A DNA stretch of 64,000 nucleotides from JAJXZP01 sp963787185 (lineage in GTDB: Bacteria; Spirochaetota; Spirochaetia; Treponematales; Rectinemataceae), in NCBI GenBank assembly GCA_963787185.1, contig CAWBCC010000010.1, forward strand, positions 186,001 to 250,000. The letters run 5' to 3'. Under the pieces are notes generated by a model. That model made no database searches and was not told the DNA's origin. It saw only the letters and a list, made by a program, of their open reading frames with translations. Made by a program: the position numbers and the translations under genes. Each line of letters opens with the position of its first letter. Position 1 is the first letter of the stretch. Positions 1-8,025 of the stretch are shown here, piece by piece.

Positions 1-1196
1 TCGGAGTCATCATACGTGACGAAAATGGCCGTGTTTTTCCAGCTTGACAAAGTTTCCAATTTATTTATGGTCTGAACGAGCCACGTTTGTTCGTCCAAGG
101 GATCGGAATATTCCGGGTGGCCGTCTTGATAGGCAGGGGCTTTCAGAAATGAGTAGTTTGGCAGATTCCCGGCTTCTGCGGCCGCCCAAAAATCGGCGAT
201 GTCATATTGATGATTCGCTTGATCGCTGTGGCCAATCATCGCAACCGACGACGGTTTCTCATGTGTCACGTTGGAAGTGGCTCCGTAATATTGGAATGGT
301 TCATGGTGGGGAATGTAATCGGTAACTTGTTCCCCGGCGATGTTTGCATGTTTGGCCGTGGGATCGTCATATCCACCAAAGAAACATCCCCACGTTAGGC
401 CTTTTGCGTTCAATAAATCGCCGATATTTGTACCTGCCATGGAAGCGGTGACACCCTTGGAAGCTGCATCGTAATAAGGGTCGATATCACCATATAGCGT
501 ACCTGAATCGCTAATCGCTTTCTTTGGAAATGCGCTGTCTCCGGGTTGTATTCTTTGTCCGTTCTGTGCCTTGTTTGCGGTATAGGCAGCGGCGCCGTTG
601 TCGTTGCCGGAAATTACGTTGATCGCTCCTGGAGTGGAAGGGCCCAAATTTGAACCGAAGAAATTGTCGTTCATGGCGAAGTGCTGGGCATAATACCAAA
701 ACGCGGTTACCGTGTTTCCGTCGTAATAATCCAAGACTTCCGCATCGCCATGTCCATCATTTTCGACAAATTTGTCCATCAGCCCGCCGTCGAACGATTT
801 CTGTTCGGAAACATAGCCGTGATCAAAATCTTTGGTGTGGGCCTCGGAGCGGTCCAAACGCAGCGGATTTGCCGAGTTGGGATTGTTGGTCAATAATGCA
901 GCAGTCAATCCATTAACCGTTGGAGTGCCCAGAGCTGCATAGAATGGCGGTTCGCCTTCGGGGTTCTTGGCATAGGGATATGTGCCGAAATAGTGATCAA
1001 ACGATTCATTCTCTTGAAAAATGACGATAACGTATTTGATTGGAGTACTCGGCTCGGGTGCCGCCGAGCGGTTCGTGGATGACAAAGATGCCTGTGCAAA
1101 TGAGGTCAGCGCGCCAACCGCCGTCAGCAACACAGCAAGCACGGCAGCTTTTGCGAGAAAAACCAGGGGCTTTCTTGATCTTGGCTGATCTTTCAT
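1..1196 (-). CDS. Secreted phosphoesterase (phospholipase C / acid phosphatase family), 3' end outside window
   Basis: The reading frame is open from an ATG at 1196 to the left edge, so about 398 residues are visible and the C-terminus is missing. The N-terminus has a basic stretch and a hydrophobic core ending near SFAQA, a clear signal peptide, so the enzyme should act outside the cytoplasm. Residues about 52-62 read ENESFDHYFGT, the hallmark metal-binding motif of the phosphoesterase family (PF04185). A later GPSTPGAINVISG segment matches the region carrying the Ser/Thr nucleophile of acid phosphatase AcpA and non-haemolytic phospholipase C. A strong ribosome site (GGAGGAGG) precedes the start. 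From family knowledge it hydrolyses phosphomonoesters or phospholipid head groups; the substrate cannot be told. No functional link to the sugar transporter downstream is evident. Confidence 0.85.
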   Translation of the reverse strand, partial: MKDQPRSRKPLVFLAKAAVLAVLLTAVGALTSFAQASLSSTNRSAAPEPSTPIKYVIVIFQENESFDHYFGTYPYAKNPEGEPPFYAALGTPTVNGLTAALLTNNPNSANPLRLDRSEAHTKDFDHGYVSEQKSFDGGLMDKFVENDGHGDAEVLDYYDGNTVTAFWYYAQHFAMNDNFFGSNLGPSTPGAINVISGNDNGAAAYTANKAQNGQRIQPGDSAFPKKAISDSGTLYGDIDPYYDAASKGVTASMAGTNIGDLLNAKGLTWGCFFGGYDDPTAKHANIAGEQVTDYIPHHEPFQYYGATSNVTHEKPSSVAMIGHSDQANHQYDIADFWAAAEAGNLPNYSFLKAPAYQDGHPEYSDPLDEQTWLVQTINKLETLSSWKNTAIFVTYDDS

Positions 1197-1513
1197 ACTT
1201 ATATCCTCCTCCGCATGTATGCAATAGATAGGATAGGTGCTGAATGTTCGTTTACTGTTAAAGCCTCTTTCAAAAACAGTGTGAGATTTGAATATCGAGG
1301 TGAACAAAGTGTCCGTTTTTATGACGACCCCAATTATACCATGCTCCGCTCAGTATTCGCCCGGGCGTCGAGGCGCGTAAGACATCCGGATTGGTCAACT
1401 TCTCGATGACATAGGTCCCATGCTCTTCGCAGAATCGGTCCGTCTTGACGTGATCCTCCCCTCTGCGCAAGCCGGCCGTGTCTAGGCCGATTGAGAGTGA
1501 ACCGAGCCTGCGC
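1197..1513. other. Intergenic stretch, no gene recognised
   Basis: This stretch separates the phosphoesterase from the ABC permease. Short open frames exist on both strands (for example 1270-1470 on the minus strand) but none has a recognisable motif or convincing ribosome site. It must hold the phosphoesterase promoter. A short GC-rich hairpin (CGGCC/GGCCG near 1476-1492) lies beyond the permease stop and could be a weak end-of-operon structure. Confidence 0.4.
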
Positions 1514-2467
1514 CTACTTGACTATGAAGTCCCTTCCGCCCTTCTCCGAGTTGAGGTATACGGCGAAGATCGTGAAGGCCCCGAAGACGATCTGCTGCCA
1601 ATAAGGATCGACTGCCACCGTATTGAGTCCGTTCTGGATGATCACGACGAGGAGGGCGCCGAGGAGGGTCCGCAGGACGCTCCCCCTACCGCCGGTCAAG
1701 GGCGTGCCGCCTATTACCACCGACGCGATCGCCAAGAGGGTCAACGGATCGCCGATCGTCGCAAGGCTGGTTTTCAGCTCTATCGAATAGAAGGCGCCCG
1801 CGAGCGCGCTCCCCACTCCGGACAGGACGAAGGCCCAGAACTTCGTCGAGTTAACCTTGAGGCCGAACATTCGCGCGCCTCGCTCATTGGCGCCCACGGC
1901 GAAGATCGCCCGGCCCAAAGCCGTCTTCGATTGGATGAAGTAGTACAGGCCGAACACGATGATGGAGAGAAGAAACAGGAGGGGCACGATGCCGATTGAC
2001 AGGTCGGCCCATTTTAGCCCGGCCCAGAGTTCCATGGGGATGCCCTTTGCGCCTCCTCCGACCATGATGAGAGCGACGCTCTTCCACAGCGCGGAGGCCG
2101 CGAGCGTCACGATGAACGAAGATATCTTGAGCCAGGTGAAGAGGAGACCGTTGACGCTTCCCGCCACGAAGCCAAAGGCCAGAGCCGCTACGATGCTCCA
2201 GTTGCCGAGTATGGGGAAGGTCGTGCCGTAGATCACGCAGGACGCGGAGACGATGGCCCCCACGGAGAGGTCGATCGCTCCGGTCACGATGACGAAGGTC
2301 GCACCCAAGGACAGGCAGAGTAAGGGAGCGGCGACCGTGAGGATATTGCCCAGGCTGATGGGGCCGATGAAGCGCGGGTTGATGCCCGTGAATACGGCGA
2401 CGAGCGCTATGAGGAGCAGCCACGGAAAATTGTCGACGAAAGCCCGCATTGTAATTCTCTTGGTCAT
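1514..2467 (-). CDS. Sugar ABC transporter permease, RbsC-like (second permease of the operon)
   Basis: A 317-residue integral membrane protein of the ribose/xylose/galactose permease family (BPD_transp_2, PF02653). It has eight to ten hydrophobic segments and the family signature around residues 58-71 (VIVTGAIDLSVG), plus a late ASVVIGGTPLTGGRG loop that normally contacts the ATPase. It is the last gene of a four-gene leftward operon: binding protein, permease, ATPase, permease. The gap to the ATPase gene is 21 nt. Two different permeases in one operon suggest a heterodimeric channel, as in autoinducer-2 and rhamnose importers, instead of the RbsC homodimer. The substrate is inferred from the divergent transketolase and xylulokinase genes to be a pentose or related polyol. 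Confidence 0.9.
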   Translation of the reverse strand: MTKRITMRAFVDNFPWLLLIALVAVFTGINPRFIGPISLGNILTVAAPLLCLSLGATFVIVTGAIDLSVGAIVSASCVIYGTTFPILGNWSIVAALAFGFVAGSVNGLLFTWLKISSFIVTLAASALWKSVALIMVGGGAKGIPMELWAGLKWADLSIGIVPLLFLLSIIVFGLYYFIQSKTALGRAIFAVGANERGARMFGLKVNSTKFWAFVLSGVGSALAGAFYSIELKTSLATIGDPLTLLAIASVVIGGTPLTGGRGSVLRTLLGALLVVIIQNGLNTVAVDPYWQQIVFGAFTIFAVYLNSEKGGRDFIVK

Positions 2468-2488
2468 GTTACAATCCTCGCAAACCCG

Positions 2489-4009
2489 TCACATCATGTA
2501 ACGCACGATGTCGAACTGCGCCGGCTTGTTGTCCTTCGGCGATTCCATCTCCGCGACGACAAATCCGTCTTTCATCACGATAACCCTCGAGCTCAGACTG
2601 ATAGTCTCGTCGAGGGTATCCCCGAGCAGCACGATGCCGATGCCCCTCTCGGTTATCTCTCTGATGAGTTGGTAGATCTCCTCTTTCGCGCCCACGTCGA
2701 CGCCGCGAGTGGGATGGTTGAGGATCACGACCTTGTTCTGTCCGGATATCACGCGCGCGAAGACAACCTTCTGCGCGTTGCCACCGCTGAGCGTCTCCAC
2801 ACTCTTCTTCGGTCCAGGAGTCTTGATGTTAAGCTTGAGAATCCAATCCTTCGCCCGATCCATGCGCGCCCGGCCCGAGATCACCCGGTGATGGCTGATG
2901 GCGTCCATGCTGGAAAGGCTGATGTTCTCGGCGACGCTCATGCTGCCGATGATGCCTTCCTCCCTTCTCTCCTTCGGGACGGAGAGCACGCCCGACTTCA
3001 GGGCGGCGGAAGGATCGGAGAAGCGGCACTCCTCGCCGTCGATGATGATCTGCCCCTCATCGGGGCGATCGTCGCCGCAGAGCACGGAGCAGACTTCCTC
3101 CTTGCCCGAGCCGACGACCCCGCAGATTCCCAACACTTCTTTCTTCCGAAGCCGAAAGCTAACGTCCTTGAAATAGCCCTTGAGGCCGAGATTCCGCACC
3201 TCGAGAACGACGTCGTCGCCGGGCTCCGTCTGGCTGCTCACCTTGAAATACTCACCGCTCGTGCTCCTCCCAACCATCTTCTCGTACAGCAGGTCCTCGT
3301 TCGCGTCCTTTTTGTCCACAAGCGCGGTCTGCCGGCCGTCCTTGAAGACGTATATCCGGTCGGAGATGTCAATGACCTCACTCAGCCTGTGGGAGACGAA
3401 GATGACTGAATTGCCCTGCCGAGTGATCATCTTGACCTTCTCGAAGAGCTTCTTAATCTCGGAGTCGTTCAAGACCGACGTCGGCTCGTCGAGGAGGATG
3501 AGGCATCCGTCCTTACTGTCGCCGACGATATTGAGCACCTTCGCTATCTCCACCATTTGTCTGGTCGCGAAATCGAGTTCCCCAACCTTGCTGGCGGGCG
3601 AGATATCCTTCAGCCCCAGGGAATCGAGCACCTTCGCTCCAGCCTCGTTCATCCTCCGCCAGTCGATGAAGCCCAGCCTCCTGAAGCTCCTCTCTCGTCC
3701 GAGGTAGATGTTCTGGGCGACCGAGAGGTTCTTCATCAGAGACTGCTCTTGGAACACCATTCCCACACCCTTCAGGTTGGCGTCCAGAAGATTGCGACCC
3801 CGAAACTGTTCGCCGCGCATCTCCATGCTTCCGGAGGTGGACTGCTCCACGCAAGAGATGATGCGCAGCAGCGTCGACTTGCCCGCTCCGTTCTCGCCCA
3901 CGAGCCCGACGATCTCGCCCCTTCGGACTTCCAGGTCTATGCCCTTCAGGGCCACGGTGCCGGGATATTCCTTGCTGATGTCTTTGGTCCGAAACAGTAC
4001 GTCTTCCAC
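2489..4009 (-). CDS. Sugar ABC transporter ATP-binding protein, RbsA-like double ATPase
   Basis: A 506-residue protein with two tandem nucleotide-binding domains, the normal length for RbsA/XylG. The first half has Walker A GENGAGKST, Walker B followed by LLDEPTS, and a degenerate signature (LDFATRQMVEIAK). The second half has GVVGSGKEE, a good signature LSGGNAQKVVFAR, but ILNHPTRGVDVG where ILDEPTRG is usual. The catalytic glutamate position of that half is therefore altered, so only one site may hydrolyse ATP. I chose the GTG at 4009 because it sits behind GGGGGGAG, 14 nt past the preceding permease stop. The frame stays open upstream to 4333, but that part overlaps the permease gene and lacks similarity. 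It energises the two permeases encoded on either side. Confidence 0.9.
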   Translation of the reverse strand: MEDVLFRTKDISKEYPGTVALKGIDLEVRRGEIVGLVGENGAGKSTLLRIISCVEQSTSGSMEMRGEQFRGRNLLDANLKGVGMVFQEQSLMKNLSVAQNIYLGRERSFRRLGFIDWRRMNEAGAKVLDSLGLKDISPASKVGELDFATRQMVEIAKVLNIVGDSKDGCLILLDEPTSVLNDSEIKKLFEKVKMITRQGNSVIFVSHRLSEVIDISDRIYVFKDGRQTALVDKKDANEDLLYEKMVGRSTSGEYFKVSSQTEPGDDVVLEVRNLGLKGYFKDVSFRLRKKEVLGICGVVGSGKEEVCSVLCGDDRPDEGQIIIDGEECRFSDPSAALKSGVLSVPKERREEGIIGSMSVAENISLSSMDAISHHRVISGRARMDRAKDWILKLNIKTPGPKKSVETLSGGNAQKVVFARVISGQNKVVILNHPTRGVDVGAKEEIYQLIREITERGIGIVLLGDTLDETISLSSRVIVMKDGFVVAEMESPKDNKPAQFDIVRYMM

Positions 4010-4023
4010 GATCGCGCTCCCCC

Positions 4024-5061
4024 CTACTTGAAGATAAGCTTCCTGCCCCGCGAGACCGTGAGCGCCACGGCGACGACGACGATTATGCTCTGGACCGCGG
4101 GCTGGACGTAGGAGTTGACCCCGAGCAGGATCATGCTGTCCTGGATGATCGTGACTATGACGACTCCCATAAGCGACTGCACCACGCCTCCACGGCCTCC
4201 CACGAGGGAAGTGCCGCCAACGACGACGGCCGTAATGGTGGAGAAGAGGAATCCGTTGCTGATGATGACCTCGCCGATATTGAGCTTGATCGCCCCGAAA
4301 ATTCCCGCGATGCTCGCGCAGAAGGCCGACCAAGCGAAAACGACGATTTTGATCTTATTTACGTTAATGCCGCTCGCCCTGACCATGCTCTCGCTCTCGC
4401 CGATTGCGTAGACATGGCGGCCGATGGCCGTATAGCGCTCGATCATTAACGCGATGAGGAAGACGACCAGGGCGAACCAAGCCAGGAATGGTACGCCCAG
4501 GAGGGTTCCAGAAGCGAGGTGGGCAAACGTCTGGTCCTTGACTGAGGCTGGGATGCCTCTGTAGCTGAGGATCCCGAAGCCCGTGATGGCGCTGCCCATT
4601 CCGAAGGTCACCATGAACGAAGGTATCTTCAGTCTCGTGTGCAGAACTCCGGAAAAGACTCCGAAGACCGTGCCGGCCAAGACTGCGATGAGCATGCCTA
4701 GGACCCCGAGGTCCAGGGTGTTCTTCGTGTTCAGCACGAGGAGAGCCACGATGGAACCCGCGAAGCCCATGACGCCCTCGACGGAGAGATCGATGCTCCC
4801 CAGCAGAAGGACGAAGGTGAGTCCCATCGCCAATACCATTGGCGTTGCGATCTGTTGGAGAATGCTGGTCAGATTAATCCACGTAAAGAAGCCCGGCACG
4901 AAGACTGACATGACGATCGCCAATACGATCAGGACGATGAGTGGACCAAGTCCGATGATCCTGTTCTTCGCGCGCTCGGCGGCGATTCTTTCAGAGAAAT
5001 CGGCGGCGACCGTTCGCGAGACGTTACCGCTCCCCTTGCTCGAGCTGTTCTCTGTGACCAT
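4024..5061 (-). CDS. Sugar ABC transporter permease, RbsC-like (first permease of the operon)
   Basis: A 345-residue PF02653 permease. A hydrophilic cytoplasmic N-terminus of about 35 residues is followed by multiple membrane segments. The typical motif appears as LGSIDLSVEGVMGF near residue 88, and AVVVGGTSLVGGRGG lies late in the chain. It lies between the binding-protein gene (146 nt upstream, with a strong hairpin in the gap) and the ATPase gene (14 nt downstream). It is only distantly similar to the second permease at 1514-2467, so the pair are ancient paralogues and not a recent duplication. Predicted to form half of the import channel. Confidence 0.9.
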   Translation of the reverse strand: MVTENSSSKGSGNVSRTVAADFSERIAAERAKNRIIGLGPLIVLIVLAIVMSVFVPGFFTWINLTSILQQIATPMVLAMGLTFVLLLGSIDLSVEGVMGFAGSIVALLVLNTKNTLDLGVLGMLIAVLAGTVFGVFSGVLHTRLKIPSFMVTFGMGSAITGFGILSYRGIPASVKDQTFAHLASGTLLGVPFLAWFALVVFLIALMIERYTAIGRHVYAIGESESMVRASGINVNKIKIVVFAWSAFCASIAGIFGAIKLNIGEVIISNGFLFSTITAVVVGGTSLVGGRGGVVQSLMGVVIVTIIQDSMILLGVNSYVQPAVQSIIVVVAVALTVSRGRKLIFK

Positions 5062-5151
5062 TGCTCTTATACTCCGCGACTCCGCTCAAGTCGGTATTGG
5101 AGGAGCGATACGCTACCTCGATCGAACCGCTACAGGGCCGAAGCCCTCGCC

Positions 5152-5192
5152 GCTCGGGGGCGAGATCGTGCGAAGCGATCCCGCCCCCGAGC
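5152..5192 (-). promoter_or_regulatory. Strong intercistronic stem-loop after the binding-protein gene
   Basis: Positions 5152-5168 and 5176-5192 pair over 17 bp with one mismatch around a 7-nt loop, in the gap between the binding-protein stop (5208) and the permease start (5061). There is no U-run, so it is more likely an mRNA-stabilising or partial-termination structure that raises binding-protein expression over the membrane components than a full terminator. That role is inferred from malE/malF-type operons. Confidence 0.6.
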
Positions 5193-5207
5193 ATCATACT
5201 CCAGTCG

Positions 5208-6278
5208 TTACTTCGTCACCAGAACGTAGGGGCTCTGGATGGCGAACTTGAGATCGTCGAAGTTGTACTTGGGCTTGCCCTGCAGAAAATCCTTGTCCCA
5301 CTGGTCGACGTTCGACTTGTCGACGAAGAGCGCGTTGGTGTTGAACAAGCGCATACCCTTCGGCTCCTTCGTCGTGTCGATTTTGCCGATGAACGCGTCG
5401 TAGGCGAAGGCCGACATGTAGCCGCCCTGGAGATAGCCATTGTTCACCTCGGTCGCTATGACGTCGCCGTCCCTGATCGCCTGAGCCATCGCGGGAACGC
5501 CGTCGGTACCGGTGACTCCGACCTTGCCGTTCAGTCCCTTGGCCTTGAGCGCCTGAACGGCCGCGAGGGCCATGTCGTCGTTCGCCGCCCAGATACCGTC
5601 GATGTCCGGGTACTTCGCGAGCCAGGTCTGCGTGATGTTCAGCGCCTGCTGGGGATCCCAGTTGCCCACCTCGGCATCGAGGAGCTGGACGCCGGGATTT
5701 TCCTTGAGCGCCTTCTGGAGGCCCTGGAACCTATGCGTGCCGGAGTCGTCGCTCAGCGGTCCCTGGAGCGCGAGCACCTTGCCCTTGCCCGGAGTCTTGA
5801 AGGACTTGAAGAGGGCCGTAGCGGTTTCATAGCCCTGATGGACTCCGTCCACGCTTGAGAAGGCCGCGTAATACTTGTACTTCGTCGGATCGAAGCCGAC
5901 AGGGATGTGCCACGTGGTCGAGAAATACACGTGGGCCTTCTCAAGGAAATCTGCGATCGGAGGGATGTTCGCCTCACCGCAGGGATCGATATAGAAGATG
6001 ACGTCCGTTCCCTTCGCAGCGACGAGGTTCTTTATATTCTGAAGCTCGGTATTGGGATCGCCGTTGGAAATCAGAGCCTGGACGGTAGCGGTGCCTTCGG
6101 GCAAGGAGGCCGCGAAGAGCTCCGCGCCCTGGAGTTCCTGATTCCAATAGGCATTGGCGATTCCGTGGATATCGACACCGATCGTCACTTTCTTGAGAGC
6201 TGGACTGGCGACCAAAGACGAGACGACTACGAGGCTTAATGCGAACAAGACTACTGTTCGAGTACGACCAACTGACAT
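5208..6278 (-). CDS. Periplasmic sugar-binding protein of ABC transporter (RbsB/XylF type)
   Basis: 356 residues. A signal peptide (residues 1 to about 25, hydrophobic core VVLFALSLVVVSSLV) precedes a Peripla_BP_4 domain beginning KKVTIGVDIHGIANAYW. The late GTDGVPAMAQAIRDGDV segment is the hinge/ligand region typical of ribose- and xylose-binding proteins. The ATG at 6278 is chosen because AGGAGG lies just upstream and the signal peptide starts there. The frame remains open to 6608 without sense. It is the first gene of the leftward importer operon and should capture the sugar in the periplasm. The divergent GntR/LacI regulator and pentose enzymes suggest a pentose, pentulose or polyol ligand. 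Confidence 0.9.
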   Translation of the reverse strand: MSVGRTRTVVLFALSLVVVSSLVASPALKKVTIGVDIHGIANAYWNQELQGAELFAASLPEGTATVQALISNGDPNTELQNIKNLVAAKGTDVIFYIDPCGEANIPPIADFLEKAHVYFSTTWHIPVGFDPTKYKYYAAFSSVDGVHQGYETATALFKSFKTPGKGKVLALQGPLSDDSGTHRFQGLQKALKENPGVQLLDAEVGNWDPQQALNITQTWLAKYPDIDGIWAANDDMALAAVQALKAKGLNGKVGVTGTDGVPAMAQAIRDGDVIATEVNNGYLQGGYMSAFAYDAFIGKIDTTKEPKGMRLFNTNALFVDKSNVDQWDKDFLQGKPKYNFDDLKFAIQSPYVLVTK

Positions 6279-6725
6279 TTGAACCTCCTGTTTCTCGGCA
6301 CATACGCTCATCGGAAGCGGAGGACGAGGGAAGCTCATTTTTCCTTGCGCCCGCGACCGGTGTTTTGTTCTCCGGAAGACACGTATGTCGCGCCTCCCTA
6401 GAACCTCACATGATCTCACCCTCATTCTTCTCTTTTTCCCACCTCCTTCATCGAAGGGCATGAACTGCGAAAACTTATATCTTTGGCAAATAATGGTCTC
6501 ACCAATATTAATATTTGTCAATATTTTTTTTATCGCTTTTTTACAGCTTTGCAAACACGAAGGCGGGCATCGGCAGTGTGGCTTTGCTACCAGACTGCGA
6601 TGCGCCATTCTCGGTACCGAAGTATTTTTTTATATGATGAAACGAATTATCTCGTGGTTTCAGAAGCCGAAGTCAGCGTACGAGGAAAGGGATGCATCCT
6701 GCGCTTCTCTATGATATAGTTGAGG

Positions 6726-6734
6726 TGCTATAAT
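6726..6734 (+). promoter_or_regulatory. Possible extended -10 promoter element upstream of regulator gene
   Basis: TGCTATAAT matches an extended -10 (TGnTATAAT) about 110 nt before the GntR/LacI gene. No clear -35 precedes it at 17 nt. It may be an unregulated second promoter; support is from sequence only. Confidence 0.3.
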
Positions 6735-6793
6735 TCTTAGCCAATGTTATCTGTGATGAGCCAAGGAATACTTAGCTATGCACAAAGTTCTTA

Positions 6794-6828
6794 TTGCGTT
6801 TTATTTACCATTGATCTATAATGGTAAA
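6794..6828 (+). promoter_or_regulatory. Promoter with overlapping palindromic operator for the pentose regulator operon
   Basis: TTGCGT (6794-6799), 17 nt, TATAAT (6817-6822) form a sigma-70-like promoter. A perfect inverted repeat TTTACCATT/AATGGTAAA (6804-6812 and 6820-6828, 7-nt spacer) covers the -10 box and ends 15 nt before the regulator start at 6843. Size and symmetry fit a GntR- or LacI-type dimer site. Binding there would block RNA polymerase, so autoregulation of the regulator-transketolase-kinase operon is likely, with the divergent importer operon possibly co-regulated. Confidence 0.65.
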
Positions 6829-6842
6829 ATAGCGAGAGTACA

Positions 6843-7955
6843 ATGAAGATAGATGCAATCTATGCAGACATCGTAAAGCAGCTGTCCAAAGGCGTCTGGA
6901 GAGAAGGCGAACAGCTGCCGACCGAGCGCACTCTCGCGGAGCAGTACGGCGTCTCGCGCCCGACAATCGGCAGAGTGTTGAACAAGCTCAGGGACGAAGG
7001 GAAACTCCGCAGGGTGGTGGGTTCCGGCTCCTATCTCATGAAACCCGAACAGCCCGCAAAGACTCTGCACAAGAAACTCGGGCTCTTCGTGCCCGGCCTC
7101 GGCAAAGGCGAAATTTTCGAGCCGATATGTGCGAGGATCGCCGAGCTTTCCCACGAGTACAACTTCAGCCTGATCTGGGGGAGCGCCCCGGCCGAGCGGC
7201 CCGATGCCCTCCCCGACAAACTCCTCCAGACGGCTCGCCGCTTCGTCGAGCTGGATCTGGACGGCGTTTTCTTCCAGCCGATCGAGCGTGAAGCCGAGGC
7301 CGAGAACAAGAACGTGCAGATCGTTTCCCTCCTCGATCGCGCGTCGATTCCGATCGTCCTTTTGGACGGCGACTACCTGACCTTTCCGGAGCGGAGCGGC
7401 CACGACATCGTGGGCATCGACAACACCGCCGCGGCGTATCGGCTCTGCCAGCACTTCCTGAAACAGGGAGCATCCCGAGTCGACTTTCTATGGCAGTCGA
7501 ACACCGCAGGGACCTACCTCCTCCGCCAGATGGGCTACCACGAGGCTCTGCATAAGGCCGGAATAAAGCCGGACCAGGCCTGCGAGCACGAAGGCACTCC
7601 GAGCGATATTGACTTCGTGCGCGACATGGTCAACAAAGGCGCTCGGAACATCATCTGCGCGAACGACGAGACGGCCGCCCTCCTCATGCGCAGCCTGGAA
7701 GTCCTCGACCTCAAGGTGCCCGAGGATATACGCATAGCAGGCTTCGACGACGTAAAGTACGCCCACCTCGTCCGTGTTCCGCTGACCACGATGCGGCAGC
7801 CCTGCCGCGAGCTGGGCGAACTCGCCCTGAATACGCTGATCGAGCGCATCGAGACTCCGAGCCTTCCGGCGCACAGCATCCTCATCGAAGCCCAGCTCTG
7901 CGAGCGCGAATCATCGAGAGTGCCAAACAAGGAGCCGGGGACTCCATGCAGGTAG
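6843..7955 (+). CDS. Transcriptional regulator, GntR-type DNA-binding domain with LacI-type sugar sensor
   Basis: 370 residues. Residues 1-65 form a GntR winged helix (GEQLPTERTLAEQYGVSRPTIGRVLNKL is interrupted only by normal family variation). Residues about 75-350 form a periplasmic-binding-protein-like sensor as in AraR/LacI, including IVGIDNTAAAYRLCQHF and IRIAGFDDVKYA. This chimaeric architecture is known from the AraR family of pentose repressors. The gene starts 15 nt past a palindromic operator overlapping its own promoter and is followed after 70 nt by transketolase, then by a xylulokinase-like gene. It is divergent from the sugar importer. Predicted to be a repressor relieved by the imported sugar or its phosphate. 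Confidence 0.88.
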   Translation: MKIDAIYADIVKQLSKGVWREGEQLPTERTLAEQYGVSRPTIGRVLNKLRDEGKLRRVVGSGSYLMKPEQPAKTLHKKLGLFVPGLGKGEIFEPICARIAELSHEYNFSLIWGSAPAERPDALPDKLLQTARRFVELDLDGVFFQPIEREAEAENKNVQIVSLLDRASIPIVLLDGDYLTFPERSGHDIVGIDNTAAAYRLCQHFLKQGASRVDFLWQSNTAGTYLLRQMGYHEALHKAGIKPDQACEHEGTPSDIDFVRDMVNKGARNIICANDETAALLMRSLEVLDLKVPEDIRIAGFDDVKYAHLVRVPLTTMRQPCRELGELALNTLIERIETPSLPAHSILIEAQLCERESSRVPNKEPGTPCR

Positions 7956-8025
7956 ACACCGACTGCGGCCAGCTTCCGCTTCCGGCGCCCCGCCTTCGCA
8001 CGAAAGAGCGATAGGGAGACATCGT

